Of a DNA stretch of 64,000 nucleotides, positions 22,961-33,443 are shown piece after piece (within the stretch, counting starts at the first letter, position 1; each line of letters opens with the position of its first letter). This DNA comes from Capsaspora owczarzaki ATCC 30864 (taxonomy: Eukaryota; Opisthokonta; Filasterea). The position numbers and the translations under genes are program-made. The stretch covers positions 1,102,913 through 1,166,912 of the forward strand of contig NW_011887302.1 in NCBI RefSeq assembly GCF_000151315.2. Reading direction: 5' to 3'. Below the pieces are notes generated by a model, which ran no database searches, was not told the origin of the DNA, and worked only from the letters and a program-made list of their open reading frames with translations.

Positions 22961-25900
22961 TTACAGCCGCTGGTTTCTGCGCTGACGCGTGCGCCACCGT
23001 CGTTGCGCCGCTTTGACTCCGACGACAGTTGCAACAGGAATCGCGGCAGCGAGAGCAACTGGAATGCCCAGTGTAACAAGTAAACCCTTGCCCGCAACAA
23101 CGCCAATAATGTGTGCCTTGGCGGCAAACCTGCGCATCGTGCTCATGCTGTCGTTCATTCACACAACCACAACCACAACAACAACAACAAAAAGAGAAAG
23201 AAAAAAAAACAGGTGAGCCCACACACATCAGCAACGCTTCGCATCCATAACACTGCAACATGACACTGCAACAAACTCCAAAAAAATTGAAAACCAACCT
23301 ATCCACGCCAAACTGCAATCCAGGGCAACCGCGAATGTTGTTTTTCGCAAAGTGACCCACGGGAGGGATTTTGTCGCCGCAAAGCCAGCAAAATTCGGTT
23401 CGGCACACGCCGCAAATCATGTGATTGCACGAGCCGTCAATCACCTTTTCGATGTGGACCTTGCATGTGGGACACTTTCGCGTCTTCTTGTTGGCCCATT
23501 TGACAAACTGCTTCTCGTCGACATGCACGACGTCCGGATTCTGAACGCGACGCGTGAGCGCGCGCTCCGTTGCCTGCATCTCTTCGACCACATGCTGCGG
23601 TACACGCGCCATGGTGTGGTCGGGCACCACCAATGGCGCGGCGGCGGTGCTGGTGGGACCGGTGAACGGCACAAAGATGAGGTCGGGACGCCCTTCCAGG
23701 TGAGCCAGACCCTGGCCTTCGTCTTGCTCGTCCCCGATCGGATCGACCACGGTTTCTGAAGCGCCGCCAAGCAAAACCTGTGGAGCAGAATCATCGAGTG
23801 GCTCGGTCGGGGTCAACGTCGTCGTCGTCGGGGGCAATTCTTGCGCCGCGTGTGCAACCACAGGTGCCACACCACCCTCTGCCGGCGGCGGCATCCCGCT
23901 TGTGTCTGAAACGATGACAGGACCAGGCCCGCCCTTGAACAACCCAACCAACCGTTCTCGTGTGGTGCGGCGTTTCGCTCCCAGACTGCCTCCCTCGATG
24001 CTCTCTGAGGCGTGGTGGCCTCGCGTGACGAGCTCGTTGTTTGTGGGAGCAAGCTGCTGATCTGTGGCGGTAGCTGGAGCCGACGAAGGCGGGTTGCCAT
24101 TGCCAGGACTGTCATGCCAGCCTAGTGCATGCTGTTGCGGCGTTGGATGATGACGAGGCTGCGTGTCGGACAGCACGGCCGGACCTTTGCCCTTCCGAAT
24201 GCGGTTGGCCTGCTTGAGCAAGCGCGCCTGTTCCTTCTTGGCGACCTTGAGCATGGCTCGGAAATGAGCCTCGCAATCGACTCCGTTGTGCCAGCCACGC
24301 GAACAATCAAAGCAAAAGCGCAACCCACAACGAGAGCACTCCATGTTCATGCGCGCATTCACTGCTTGCGGAGGTGCGTCCAGGTAGCGATTCACAGCGG
24401 TTTCGCAATCAGGGGTTGGGCACCAGCGCGCATTCGGGTTGGCATTGATGCGAGCAATCATCGTGAGCCGCTCAAAGCGTTCGAGCAAGCGCGCAGCCAC
24501 ATCTGGCGTGCGAACCAGGGCAAAGGTCGTCCGCAACGCCTCGACGAGCTCTTCGTGTTGAACGAGCCGACCACAGCCAGGGCACATCATGTGCGCAATG
24601 TCACCATCTTCGATGCGCATGGCGTAGTAGCGGACAAAGCACTCGACACAAAAGATGCACGAGCAGTCGTCGTACATGAAAATGTCGTCCAGGGCAAACT
24701 GCTCGAGGCACATGCTGCACGAGGAGCGCAGGTACTCTGGATCAAAGTCCAGCCGTCTAGCGCCCGCCAATCCACCAGCCATGATATCCACTGGTGGCAC
24801 CATTGCAGCGTGAGGCCGGTTGACAAAACGGAAACGCCTGCCGCGCAGCGGTCTGTTGGTGCTGGCAGAATCTGCCGCAGATGAATGAGCCGAGTCGGAC
24901 TGCGGTTGCGGCCGAGAGCCACTGCCGCTGGCAGACTCGTTTTCACGAAGAGCCCGCAATCTCGTTTGCGCAATCGCTCGCGCAAGAATTTCGCGGTCGT
25001 CGCCAATGTCCAACGGAAGGGGTCGCAGAGCATCGTCGAAAGAAAGGCGATAGCCGTCCAAGGCAGCCTTGATGCACTCATCAAGCAAAGAATGCGCCTC
25101 CAGCATCATTGCTGAAAGGTTTGCACGGTCCCCTGCGGACAACTCTGACGTGGAAGTCTGCCCGACAACGCTCGATGCTGCAGCTGCTGCTGCTGCTGCA
25201 GCAACACCCTCATTGGACGCCGTGATGGCCTCGTGAGCCCGAATTTCTTGCAGGCTTGCAACGATATCGGCCAAAATAACATCCGACTCGCGATGGTGTG
25301 CTGAGGTGGACGCGCCAACTGCAGAATGCGAGTGATATTCTCGCACAGCGTGGGCGCGAAGGTCGCTACCGAGAGCGTGGATCGAGCCGTGGCTGATCTG
25401 CTGGCCAGCAGCCACGTCTGTATCTCGCTCGTCGACCGCACTCTCGCTGTCAGAAACGTTCTCGTCATCCGATGTGTCGCCAAGCTGGGCGAAATAGCTA
25501 TGGTGCGTGCCGACGACGTGTCGCGAAGAGAAGCCGCCCAGAGAAGTGACAGTTGCGGCTGCAGCTGCAGCTGCGTCAGCAGACGGATATGTGTGCGAAG
25601 GCCGGGCTCCGTCTTCGTCGCTGTAGAAGGAAAGCTCGTCATCATCATCATCTTCATCATCATCGTCGTCGTCGTCGTCGTCGTCATCGCCGTCATCCTC
25701 GTTGTCATCGTCGTTGTGAAACTCGCCGTCTTCGTAATCGTCGTACTCTTCTTCAAAGTATTCCTCTTCTTCTTCCTCAGTGTCGCGCTCGTAATCGCTC
25801 AGGTTGCTTGAGTGATCGCTGTCGGAATTCGGTGCATTCTGATCATCCTCCTCGCCGGCTTCGTCGCCGTCTTCGTTGCCAGAACCGGCGTCACCATCAC

Positions 25901-28900
25901 GATCATGTTGAGCAGCAGGTTTGTCATCTGTCGGTAGAACGGGCTTGCCCATGGCGATGGGTGCACTCAGTGTGTGCGAGTGCTCCAATGTAATGGTCGT
26001 GTCCTGCGCCAATGCCGAGTTGCTCAGCCCAGAGGCGTCTGCTCCAAGCGCGTCTTCCGGCAAAACACTCATGCCAGAGCCGTCGCGAGACAAGGCTCCG
26101 CCACTCGCGCCTGCTGCAACGTGGGATTCCAAGGCAATCGTGGCTGGACGACCAACGGCAGTGCTGGAAACAGCCGCGGCAGCGGTGCGTTCGATCGCCT
26201 GAGACGACTCTGGATAGTTTTCGGTGAACGAAATGGAGCGGAACAGGTGGTGTTTGGCCGAGGACGAAGAAGCTGTGTGAGAAAAGGCAGGGGTCTGTGC
26301 ACTTCGAGACGAATTATCCGAATGCTGGCGCGAATATGGCGGGCGTGGTTTGGGCGATGGAGGCGCGCCTGCATGCACGGGCGTAGCTGCTCCCGAGCCG
26401 TCGTCTGAAGGCGGTGCACTGGACGAGCTGACATGATCCGCCCACAAGGGTCGACTTGTATTCCGATTGCGACGTCGCTTCTCGCCAAGGCGCGCTGGGA
26501 CCGACTGCGGTGATGCGGAACCAGGTGACCCGCCGGCCGAGTGACGGGGGCTGGTGGCAACAGTGCTGGACGCTGTCGAGCCGGCCAAGCGGGCCTCGTC
26601 GATGGGCGGTCGCTCATTCGTGCCAAACCGCGAAAGCAGGTAGGCATCGAGCTCTGTCGAGGTCGAGCCTGGGACTGGCGAACCATAGTGCATTGATGAT
26701 GTGAGGGTGACGCTCTGGTCCATTGGGAAGACGGCCTCTCCACGACTGGAGGTCAAGGCGATGGGGGTAGGCTGCTGCGAAAGGAGTCCTTCGTGTTCTG
26801 TCGCGGGAGTCGCTGCGGCAGCAGATGAGGATGCGATCGACTTTGATGCATTCGCTGCACGATGTGCCGGTGTCTTGTTGCGCTTGCGAGAAGAAGACGC
26901 GGAGGAGCCACCACCACCACTACCACCACCACCACCAACCGAACCTGAAGCTGAAGCGGATGCTGCTACTGCTGCTGCTGCAGAGGCAGAGGCAGCTGCC
27001 GCCTTTGCGAGCTTTTGCCGACTCGGTTGCGGGCGACTTTGGGCCCGGCCGCCTCGCATGGGTGATGTTGAGGAAGAGCTGGGTTTGGCCCGCGCGCCAA
27101 ACGACGGTGCAGGCGAGACACCCTGCGACCTCGAACCAGTGGAGGACGGAACAAAACGAGACCGAGTGCGGTCGCGCTCGTACAACTCGGAATACTCATC
27201 ACGGTGCACATTGGGATTGTGATGCTGCGAAGCGGTGGAGGATGCGATCGAGACTTGCGAAAGCAACGAGTGCGTGCTCGTCTCCATGACAGCCGCGTTG
27301 CGTCCGCGAACAACCACGCTTGCAACACTGGTGCTGTCCGTGTACAGGTTGAGGTTGCTCGACAGGCTGTCGGCGCCAACAGAAATGTTGTCGTCAGCCA
27401 ATTGAGAAACGGAATCTCCCATGGCGGTCATCGCTCCAGCATCGACGAGGGAGAAGCTGCTGGTCTTGCTGTCGCTGCGCGTGCGCGACGATGGATGAGA
27501 GCTCGACAACATGGACGCAGATGCCGACGCAGAAACAAAGCGGGATGCGGAGGCGGTGGCGCCACTAGTTGCCAGGTCTGTCTGAGTGATAGACATGAGC
27601 GAACCAGACGGAGACAATGAAGCGTAGGGATGGGAGGAAGCAATCGAAAATGTCGGCGTGTTCGATCGCGAGTTGGCGAGCTGCGAACCATCCTCGTCCA
27701 CGCCGCCATACATGGAAGCAGACGCAAGCGCGGATGTGGAAGCAAACGATCCGGTGACAGAGCTCAGACTAGAGATGGACTCGCGAGCATAGCTTCGACC
27801 GAGACGGCGACCAACGTGAAAGTCGCGTTGTTGACGGTCGTCGTCGTCTTCGTCGTCATGCGCGTGGTCCTCGTGGTCCTCGTGGTCGTCGTCTTGTCCG
27901 TTGCGGCTGGCGTTGCTGTTGCTGTTGTTGCTGTTGGTGTTGTTGTGGTTGCTGTTGTCATCGTCGTCATCGTCTGGGTCGCCGCCGCTCTCCGCAGCAC
28001 TTGGCCCATCGTCAAAATGGGTGTCTTGGGAGCCAGAGTTGCCAGGCTCGGAGTACGACTGGTCGTTGAAATGCACACTGTTGCGATGCTGGCGTGGGGT
28101 TGCAGCAAAGCGGCTCGAGCGGCGGCCTTCCGACGTTGCGGAGAGACTCGGGGAAGGGCACGCCGAATCCGACATTGGGTGAGCAAAGAGCGATCCGGCA
28201 GTTGCCATGGTCGAGGAGATGGACAACGAGCCAGAGGCTACAGACGATAGAGAGTGCGAGGTCTCGGAGCGGTGCACCCGGGCTACGAATGGCGAGGGTG
28301 TGTTGTTGCCAGCCGAGTGGACAGCATCGGTGTCGGCCAGAGGTAAAGGTGTTGATTCGTCTGGCGCCTCTGTCCGTTGCGACAGCTCTGTTGGACTGGG
28401 CTGTTCGGGATGCTCTTGCGACTGCTGCTGAGGAAGGCACGCGGCGGCGGCGGCATCCATACGCTCGTGCTCTTCTTCTCGGCGCGGAACCTTGTCCGGC
28501 TTGGACTTTTGGTCATTCAGATGCACTGCATGCAGCGGCACTGGATGCCCTCCTGCTCGCGTTACGCCGACGTGCGCGTGCGAGCCGACATGGTGCTTGG
28601 GATGCAAAACGTGCGAATGCTGGCTCGTCATGGAGACCGAGTCGTAGTCCGAGTAGTCGCTAAACCCGCACAGCGACAAGTCCAGCGACTGCACGGATAT
28701 CGCGTCCGACGGCAGTGCGCTGTGAGACGACACGAGCGACCCGGTATTGTTGTTACTATGAGGATGAGGATGATGAGGATTCGCAAACAGCGGGTGGACC
28801 ATAACGACTGCAGCAGCAGCATTGGCTGGCGTCGCGGGATCGGGCGCTGCTAAAGAAGCAGGTGTATCTGGCAACGGTGATGGAGATGCAGCTGCAGCGT

Positions 28901-29426
28901 CCTCCTCGGGAGTGACTTGACCAAGTTCTGAATCATCAGAGTCTGCATTGCCATGCTCGTCCTGCTCTTCTGGCTCTTCTGGCTCTGCTGGCTGGAGCTC
29001 GTCTGTTCGTGTTGTCGAGTTCCGTCTTGGCGCGTCGTCCTGCTTCGTTGGTCCCTCGGCTTCCTCACTCGTACCACTCGCTGCACTGCTGTCTTGTGTC
29101 TGTTTCAGCAGCAGTTGCAGCGGTGATGGTCGTAGTGGCGACGACGGCAGCGGCAGCGGTGGCTCGCTTGCGGAACTGATGACAAGCGCGGTTTGCTGCA
29201 CCGAGGCCAATGCAGCAGGAGTAGTCTCATCATCACTGTGTGCCAGTGGCAGTAGCTGTGTCTGTGCTGCTTCAGCTTCTGCTTCAGCTTCTGCTTCTGT
29301 GAGAGTGGTGCTCGTGGACGAGGTCGCTTCTGGAGCAGCAGCAAAGCCGACCACCTCCGTTCCCGTCCCCGCGGCTGTACGCACTCCTCCTGCTGCGGCA
29401 ACCACGGCCATGGTGCAGGTGTCCAT
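22961..29426 (-). CDS. giant RBR (RING-IBR-RING) E3 ubiquitin ligase, RNF19-like
   Basis: Predicted membrane-anchored RBR ubiquitin ligase of 2,104 residues. Exons on the minus strand: 29426-23299 and 23147-22961; the junction gives GLQFGVD then SMSTMRR. Residues 1 to about 1,560 are low complexity (Ser, His, poly-Ala, a long Asp/Glu tract near 25620-25790). RING1 starts at about residue 1,566 (CSMC...CSCIFCVECF...CPGC), IBR at about 1,663-1,718 (WCPTPDCE...CSRCGLRFCFDC), RING2 at about 1,976-2,020 (CPTCKVHIEKVIDGSCNHM). The GSCNHM cysteine is in the position of the catalytic Cys of RBR ligases, so RING/HECT-hybrid transfer is likely. The last exon encodes a hydrophobic helix (about VTLGIPVALAAAIPVATVV) and a basic tail, as in RNF19/dorfin. 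IBR and RING2 are separated by about 260 residues, far more than usual. Converges on the upstream BEACH gene. Confidence 0.92.
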
Positions 29427-29836
29427 GTCGAGAGTCGCTGGCTTTGCTTGCTTTTTGTCAATGGTGTTGAGTGCTGAGTGTGACTGCGTCGCTTTCGTTG
29501 TCGTTCTTGTCGTTATTCGACTTTGGCTGAGAAAATACGAACAAAAACGAACAAACAGCGAAATAAGATAATAGAATGAAATAAAAAAAAGAAGTGAACG
29601 TTAAAACAGTGACATGTTCGCAGTGCGAAGAACAGCATCGATGCAGTGATAAAGTGATAGTATGGAAAAGCTGAAGAGTTGAAGAGTTGTTCGCTCAATC
29701 TTGCCCTGCGAGAAACACACAAACTGCGGGTCACTCCAATCCAGGTATCATGCCAATCAAAGGAGCTTGCTGAACTGTTTAAGACTACTATAAACACTAC
29801 TAGACACAAACAACAACAGCAAAAGACTCCACGACA
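29427..29836. other. intergenic, tandem minus-strand genes
   Basis: 410 bases between the start of the RBR ligase gene and the stop of the BCKDK-like gene. AT-rich, no coding sequence seen. It should hold the ligase promoter and 5' UTR and the kinase 3' UTR. Confidence 0.6.
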
Positions 29837-31861
29837 CTAAATCCGAACATTCTCCATGTTGTCGCCAAGATGATTCAGCTTGATATAGACATCGACGCCG
29901 TAGCCATGCATCGACTCGAGATGCAACGAACCTCCGAGGTACTCGGTGTATGCGCGCGAAACGGGCAAACCAAAGCCACGTCGAACTTCGGTCGGCTCCG
30001 CCACGGACGAAGGTTGGGCCGCGGCACTAGCACCGGTCGTGTTGGTGTTTGTGTTGGTGTTGGTGTCGGAGCTGGTCGTGGCAGTAGGCGTCTGGCGCTG
30101 CTCACTAGCATAATGCCCCTTGGAAAAGCCATAGTCCCAGACGCGCGGAACGTCTTCGGGATGGATGCCGCCCCCGAGATCGCGAATTCTGATGGTCAGA
30201 TCTTGATCGCCTTTGCAGACAGTCACAATGATGGGCGGCAACGAGGGATCGCAGCCAGCGTTTTCCGTTGCAGTCGCGCCAGGCTCGCCGAAAGGCTGGC
30301 GGTCCAATCCGGCAAGTGTTGCCGACTGAACAGCAAAGGTGTTTTGCGTGACTGCCGTCTCTTCGCTGGTTTGAGACCAGCGCATCATGGAAGAGAAGCG
30401 GGATGCAGCATCAACGGGCATGCTGGTGGATGCGCCGGAGGCGGCAGCCGCGCTGGCAGAGGATGGAACGGATGGTTTCGAATGAGGAGGAGTCAAGCCC
30501 AACAGCTCGGGCGCTGCGTTGATACCACGAAGATCAACACTACCGCCGCTGGAGGCATCACCACCGCCGGTCGCCACAGCCACAGGCGAAAACAAATCTG
30601 GAGGCTGCGAGCCCGACTTTCCGGCGTGAGACTCAATCACAGCCGTCATGCTGTTCTTGAGCAGCTCTTGCAAAATGTACTCGAGGTGCGTCTGAATGTA
30701 GGCAAACGTCGCATCGAGATGGCCCTCGACAATGACTGCGGGAAACCGGCCGTAGGTGCGCCAGGACAGGGTTTGCAGCTGAGCAGCGACCGAACGCACG
30801 ACTGCCGCCGGCGCGCAGTCACGACGAATAATGCCCACATACCCCTGACGCGAATGCTTGTTGCGGAAAAAGTTGTGCAGCGCAATGTGGTGCTCTGCGA
30901 GCGCGCGCCGACTGATGCGCGTCACGAGCATCTTGTGCAAAAACTCGTTGAGCTCGCTCTGCGTGAGGTACTTTGAAATCTCCGCGGCGGCACTTGCCAA
31001 CGACACTACGACGTGGTTGTGCGAGTCGAGCAGCTCCTTGACCAGCTCGACAAACCTCGCCTCGTCCGCGAGCGACTTGATGGCTGGAAATCCAATCAGC
31101 CGGCGAAACGCCAGTGCGTAGCTCTCGTAAACGCTCTGGATGTACGGGTTTCGACCCACAATGAATGGCAAGTGCTGCAGCGACCACAGCCGGTGCGCAA
31201 GCCGTGTCGGCATCTCCCGGTGGAGGTACCGCGCAGCCTCAATGAGCCGCGTCGCGTCCACATCGCGCCCAAAGTGCAGCATCTGGCGGATGGACAGCCG
31301 CGTGGGCTTCTTGCGGGCGTACTCTTCGATCGTCGTGTCGTAAAAGTTTGGCCGTTGCGCAGCAGAGTCCGATCCGGGCAGCGTGGAGGAGGAAGAGTGC
31401 GCAGCGGTCATCACTACTGGCATAGGCGGAGGTGAGGAAGGACTCGAGAACGGGTTGGTCAGCGTGTCGCCGAGACCGCCCACCGCACGCGTGGCAGAGA
31501 TCGCGCTGGACGTGTGGTACGTCGAAACGCACGGAGGAGCGGGGGCGAACCGAGGCGCGGGGTGGTCATGAAGAACCGTGAACGAGAACGGGTGCAATCT
31601 GCCGACCAGCGCAATCTGCCGCGAAGGCACCAACAGGGCGACTGCTGGTGGCTGTGTCGAGCGGTGCGTACCATGGATGGATGGCGCCTGGCTGAAGCGG
31701 GCGAGATGGCGATGCGCAGTGCTGCTGCGGCTGGCAGACAGAATGGCAGCGCTCAACCCCATTCTCGCAAAAGTGGTTGGAAACGAGGACTGCAACCCGG
31801 TGATGGAGAGCAGCAGGCGGGTTGTCCGGAGGATGGATTTGTAGGAAATATGATTGTGCAT
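29837..31861 (-). CDS. BCKDK: mitochondrial branched-chain ketoacid dehydrogenase kinase-like protein
   Basis: Single-exon protein of 674 residues in the PDK/BCKDK family of GHKL kinases, which phosphorylate the E1 subunit of mitochondrial 2-oxoacid dehydrogenases. The N-terminus has Arg, Ser and Ala with no acid for about 40 residues, as in mitochondrial presequences. The N-terminal helical domain includes HHIALHNFFRNKHSRQGYVG. ATP-site motifs are the N box ELLKNSMTAVIESH (about residue 399), G1 DLGGGI (about 561) and G2 GFGLPVSRAYTEYLGGSL (about 628). The ending LGDNMENVRI and the SRAYTEYLGG form favour BCKDK over PDK. A low-complexity insert of about 110 residues separates the N and G1 boxes. 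Start at 31861 is the most upstream ATG; MGLSAAILSA further in is an alternative. Confidence 0.9.
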   Translation of the reverse strand: MHNHISYKSILRTTRLLLSITGLQSSFPTTFARMGLSAAILSASRSSTAHRHLARFSQAPSIHGTHRSTQPPAVALLVPSRQIALVGRLHPFSFTVLHDHPAPRFAPAPPCVSTYHTSSAISATRAVGGLGDTLTNPFSSPSSPPPMPVVMTAAHSSSSTLPGSDSAAQRPNFYDTTIEEYARKKPTRLSIRQMLHFGRDVDATRLIEAARYLHREMPTRLAHRLWSLQHLPFIVGRNPYIQSVYESYALAFRRLIGFPAIKSLADEARFVELVKELLDSHNHVVVSLASAAAEISKYLTQSELNEFLHKMLVTRISRRALAEHHIALHNFFRNKHSRQGYVGIIRRDCAPAAVVRSVAAQLQTLSWRTYGRFPAVIVEGHLDATFAYIQTHLEYILQELLKNSMTAVIESHAGKSGSQPPDLFSPVAVATGGGDASSGGSVDLRGINAAPELLGLTPPHSKPSVPSSASAAAASGASTSMPVDAASRFSSMMRWSQTSEETAVTQNTFAVQSATLAGLDRQPFGEPGATATENAGCDPSLPPIIVTVCKGDQDLTIRIRDLGGGIHPEDVPRVWDYGFSKGHYASEQRQTPTATTSSDTNTNTNTNTTGASAAAQPSSVAEPTEVRRGFGLPVSRAYTEYLGGSLHLESMHGYGVDVYIKLNHLGDNMENVRI

Positions 31862-32399
31862 TGATTCTGTGAATAATGGGATGGCTGGAGTGCGGGTAGT
31901 TGATGGGGGTGGAGGGAGTATGGTTTTGGTTGGCTGAAATGGTTCGGGCTGTTGAAATTACTCGACGGATTGCGCCGTTTCAAGTATGAAAGCATTGCAT
32001 GTATGTGTTGGATGATATTTTAGATGCGTTTTGTCGTGATTGGCAAGGTTTGTGTCAAAATGGTGAATGTCCGGTTTGACAAACCACTTTTCTCCAAGCT
32101 TGAAAATGAAACATCGGTACGAATCACATGGCCGATTTCACAGTGGAAAAATTTTTCCGAATTTCGGAACGACCGAATTTTTTCAAAAATTCGGTTTTTT
32201 TCAACTTGCGAATGCTTGGGAGAAATTTCTCAACCGTTTCAAAGCCTGAATTACAAAACAATACACTTTGTGAGACTCCGATTCCCACGGGTTGGGGCTT
32301 AGAGCTATTGGCCAGGTAACGTCGATTGATTGATACAAAATGCGCAATGACAGCTATCCAAAAGCATCCAAATACACCAGAATATGCTAAATCCTCATT
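31862..32399. other. upstream region of the BCKDK-like gene
   Basis: 538 bases, AT-rich, without a convincing gene. It includes small perfect inverted repeats such as ttccgaatttcggaa near 32154. A 92-codon open frame at 32024-32302 has no recognisable protein character. Confidence 0.5.
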
Positions 32400-32712
32400 A
32401 ACTACCACCGGCTAACCTCGCCGGCTGGACGGCGCTAACACGGGTCAAGAAACACTATAGAGGCGGCTAGTATGGTTTAAATCTTGAGGAGGGAGTGTAG
32501 AGAAAACAAGACTGTTGAAATACCAGGTGGTACCCTGCTAGAACAGTTAGGCGGCCAGTGTGCCCAGTTTGAGTCTAGAAGGGATGGGAGAGTTTCAATG
32601 CAGTCTGGTGTCGACGGTCATAGCACGAACCACTGGGCAAGACACCCCACCCTCCCCCTAGGGTTTATTGGTTATTTTTTTTGTTTTGCTGAGGTTTTTT
32701 GTTTGTGCTCTC

Positions 32713-32812
32713 NNNNNNNNNNNNNNNNNNNNNNNNNNNNNNNNNNNNNNNNNNNNNNNNNNNNNNNNNNNNNNNNNNNNNNNNNNNNNNNNNNNNNNNN
32801 NNNNNNNNNNNN
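32713..32812. other. assembly gap (100 N)
   Basis: Exactly 100 N, the conventional size for a gap of unknown length. It lies inside the inverted-repeat element, so the repeat probably caused the assembly break. Confidence 0.99.
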
Positions 32813-32991
32813 GAGTTTCATGCATGACATTATTCTTTTGGGTGGTCTCTTACTTCGATGTCACGCTTTGACCTATTTCAAACCTAACTACCCTTGAAGT
32901 TCCATCATTAGCTTGGTTTTGCACCCCAAGTTCTCATTTCCTCTTCTTGGCTATATTGTCATGAAGTAGCAACGGGGGACCCAAACGCTTT

Positions 32992-33050
32992 GATGGACGC
33001 AAACTCGGGTCCTGACACACTTACTGTCAGGACCCGAGTTTGCGTCCATC
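32992..33050. repeat. perfect 26-bp hairpin
   Basis: Arms 32992-33017 and 33025-33050 are exact reverse complements around a 7-base loop (cacttac). The right arm overlaps the right inverted repeat of the surrounding element. Confidence 0.95.
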
Positions 33051-33078
33051 CAGCCGGCGAGGCTAGCCGGTGGTAGTT

Positions 33079-33443
33079 TTTGCGGGATTTTGAAAGGGTG
33101 AAGAAAAAACATGTTTACTCATTCCGTTCGGGCTTTGTACATGTATAGAGATTGAGATAAATGCGCATGACAAGTTGAGAATGTATTTATTGACTGATTG
33201 GGGGAGGAAGTGGGAAGGGAAGGGAGGAAGGGACAATAGAATCTCATCGTTTGACTGTTTGACAAATCGAGATCGAAGCTCAGTCGTTGGTTTCACTTTC
33301 CGAGCTTTGTGCGATTGAGCATTGTGTGGTTTCTTTCCTCCATTTCGTCGGGGAATACTCACTCTCAAAAAAGCAATCAATCGCAAGTTCTCAGTTTAAC
33401 ACCTTGGTTTCTGAGCAATTGCGACTGACCAAAGGGGTAGAGA
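33079..33443. other. promoter side of the ankyrin gene
   Basis: 365 bases between the inverted-repeat element and the ankyrin start codon. No gene seen. It should contain the plus-strand promoter and 5' UTR. Confidence 0.5.

Larger units (their letters stand above)
32400..33078. mobile_element. short inverted-repeat element spanning an assembly gap
   Basis: Left arm 32400-32432 and right arm 33046-33078 are 33-base inverted repeats with two mismatches (starting aactaccaccggcta), and similarity continues imperfectly inward to cgggtc. The right side also contains a perfect 26-bp hairpin (32992-33017 with 33025-33050). No transposase is visible in what is sequenced, and 100 bases are unknown. 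This resembles a MITE or fold-back DNA element. No clear target duplication was found. Confidence 0.55.

Noticed and set aside
32024-32302. 92-codon open frame upstream of the BCKDK-like gene
   Set aside because: No start context, domain or codon pattern sets it apart from AT-rich chance frames.
32480-32560. Possible large-subunit rRNA fragment (gtgtagag...gttgaaatacca)
   Set aside because: Only short scattered matches to the remembered rRNA sequence; not enough to support an rRNA call.
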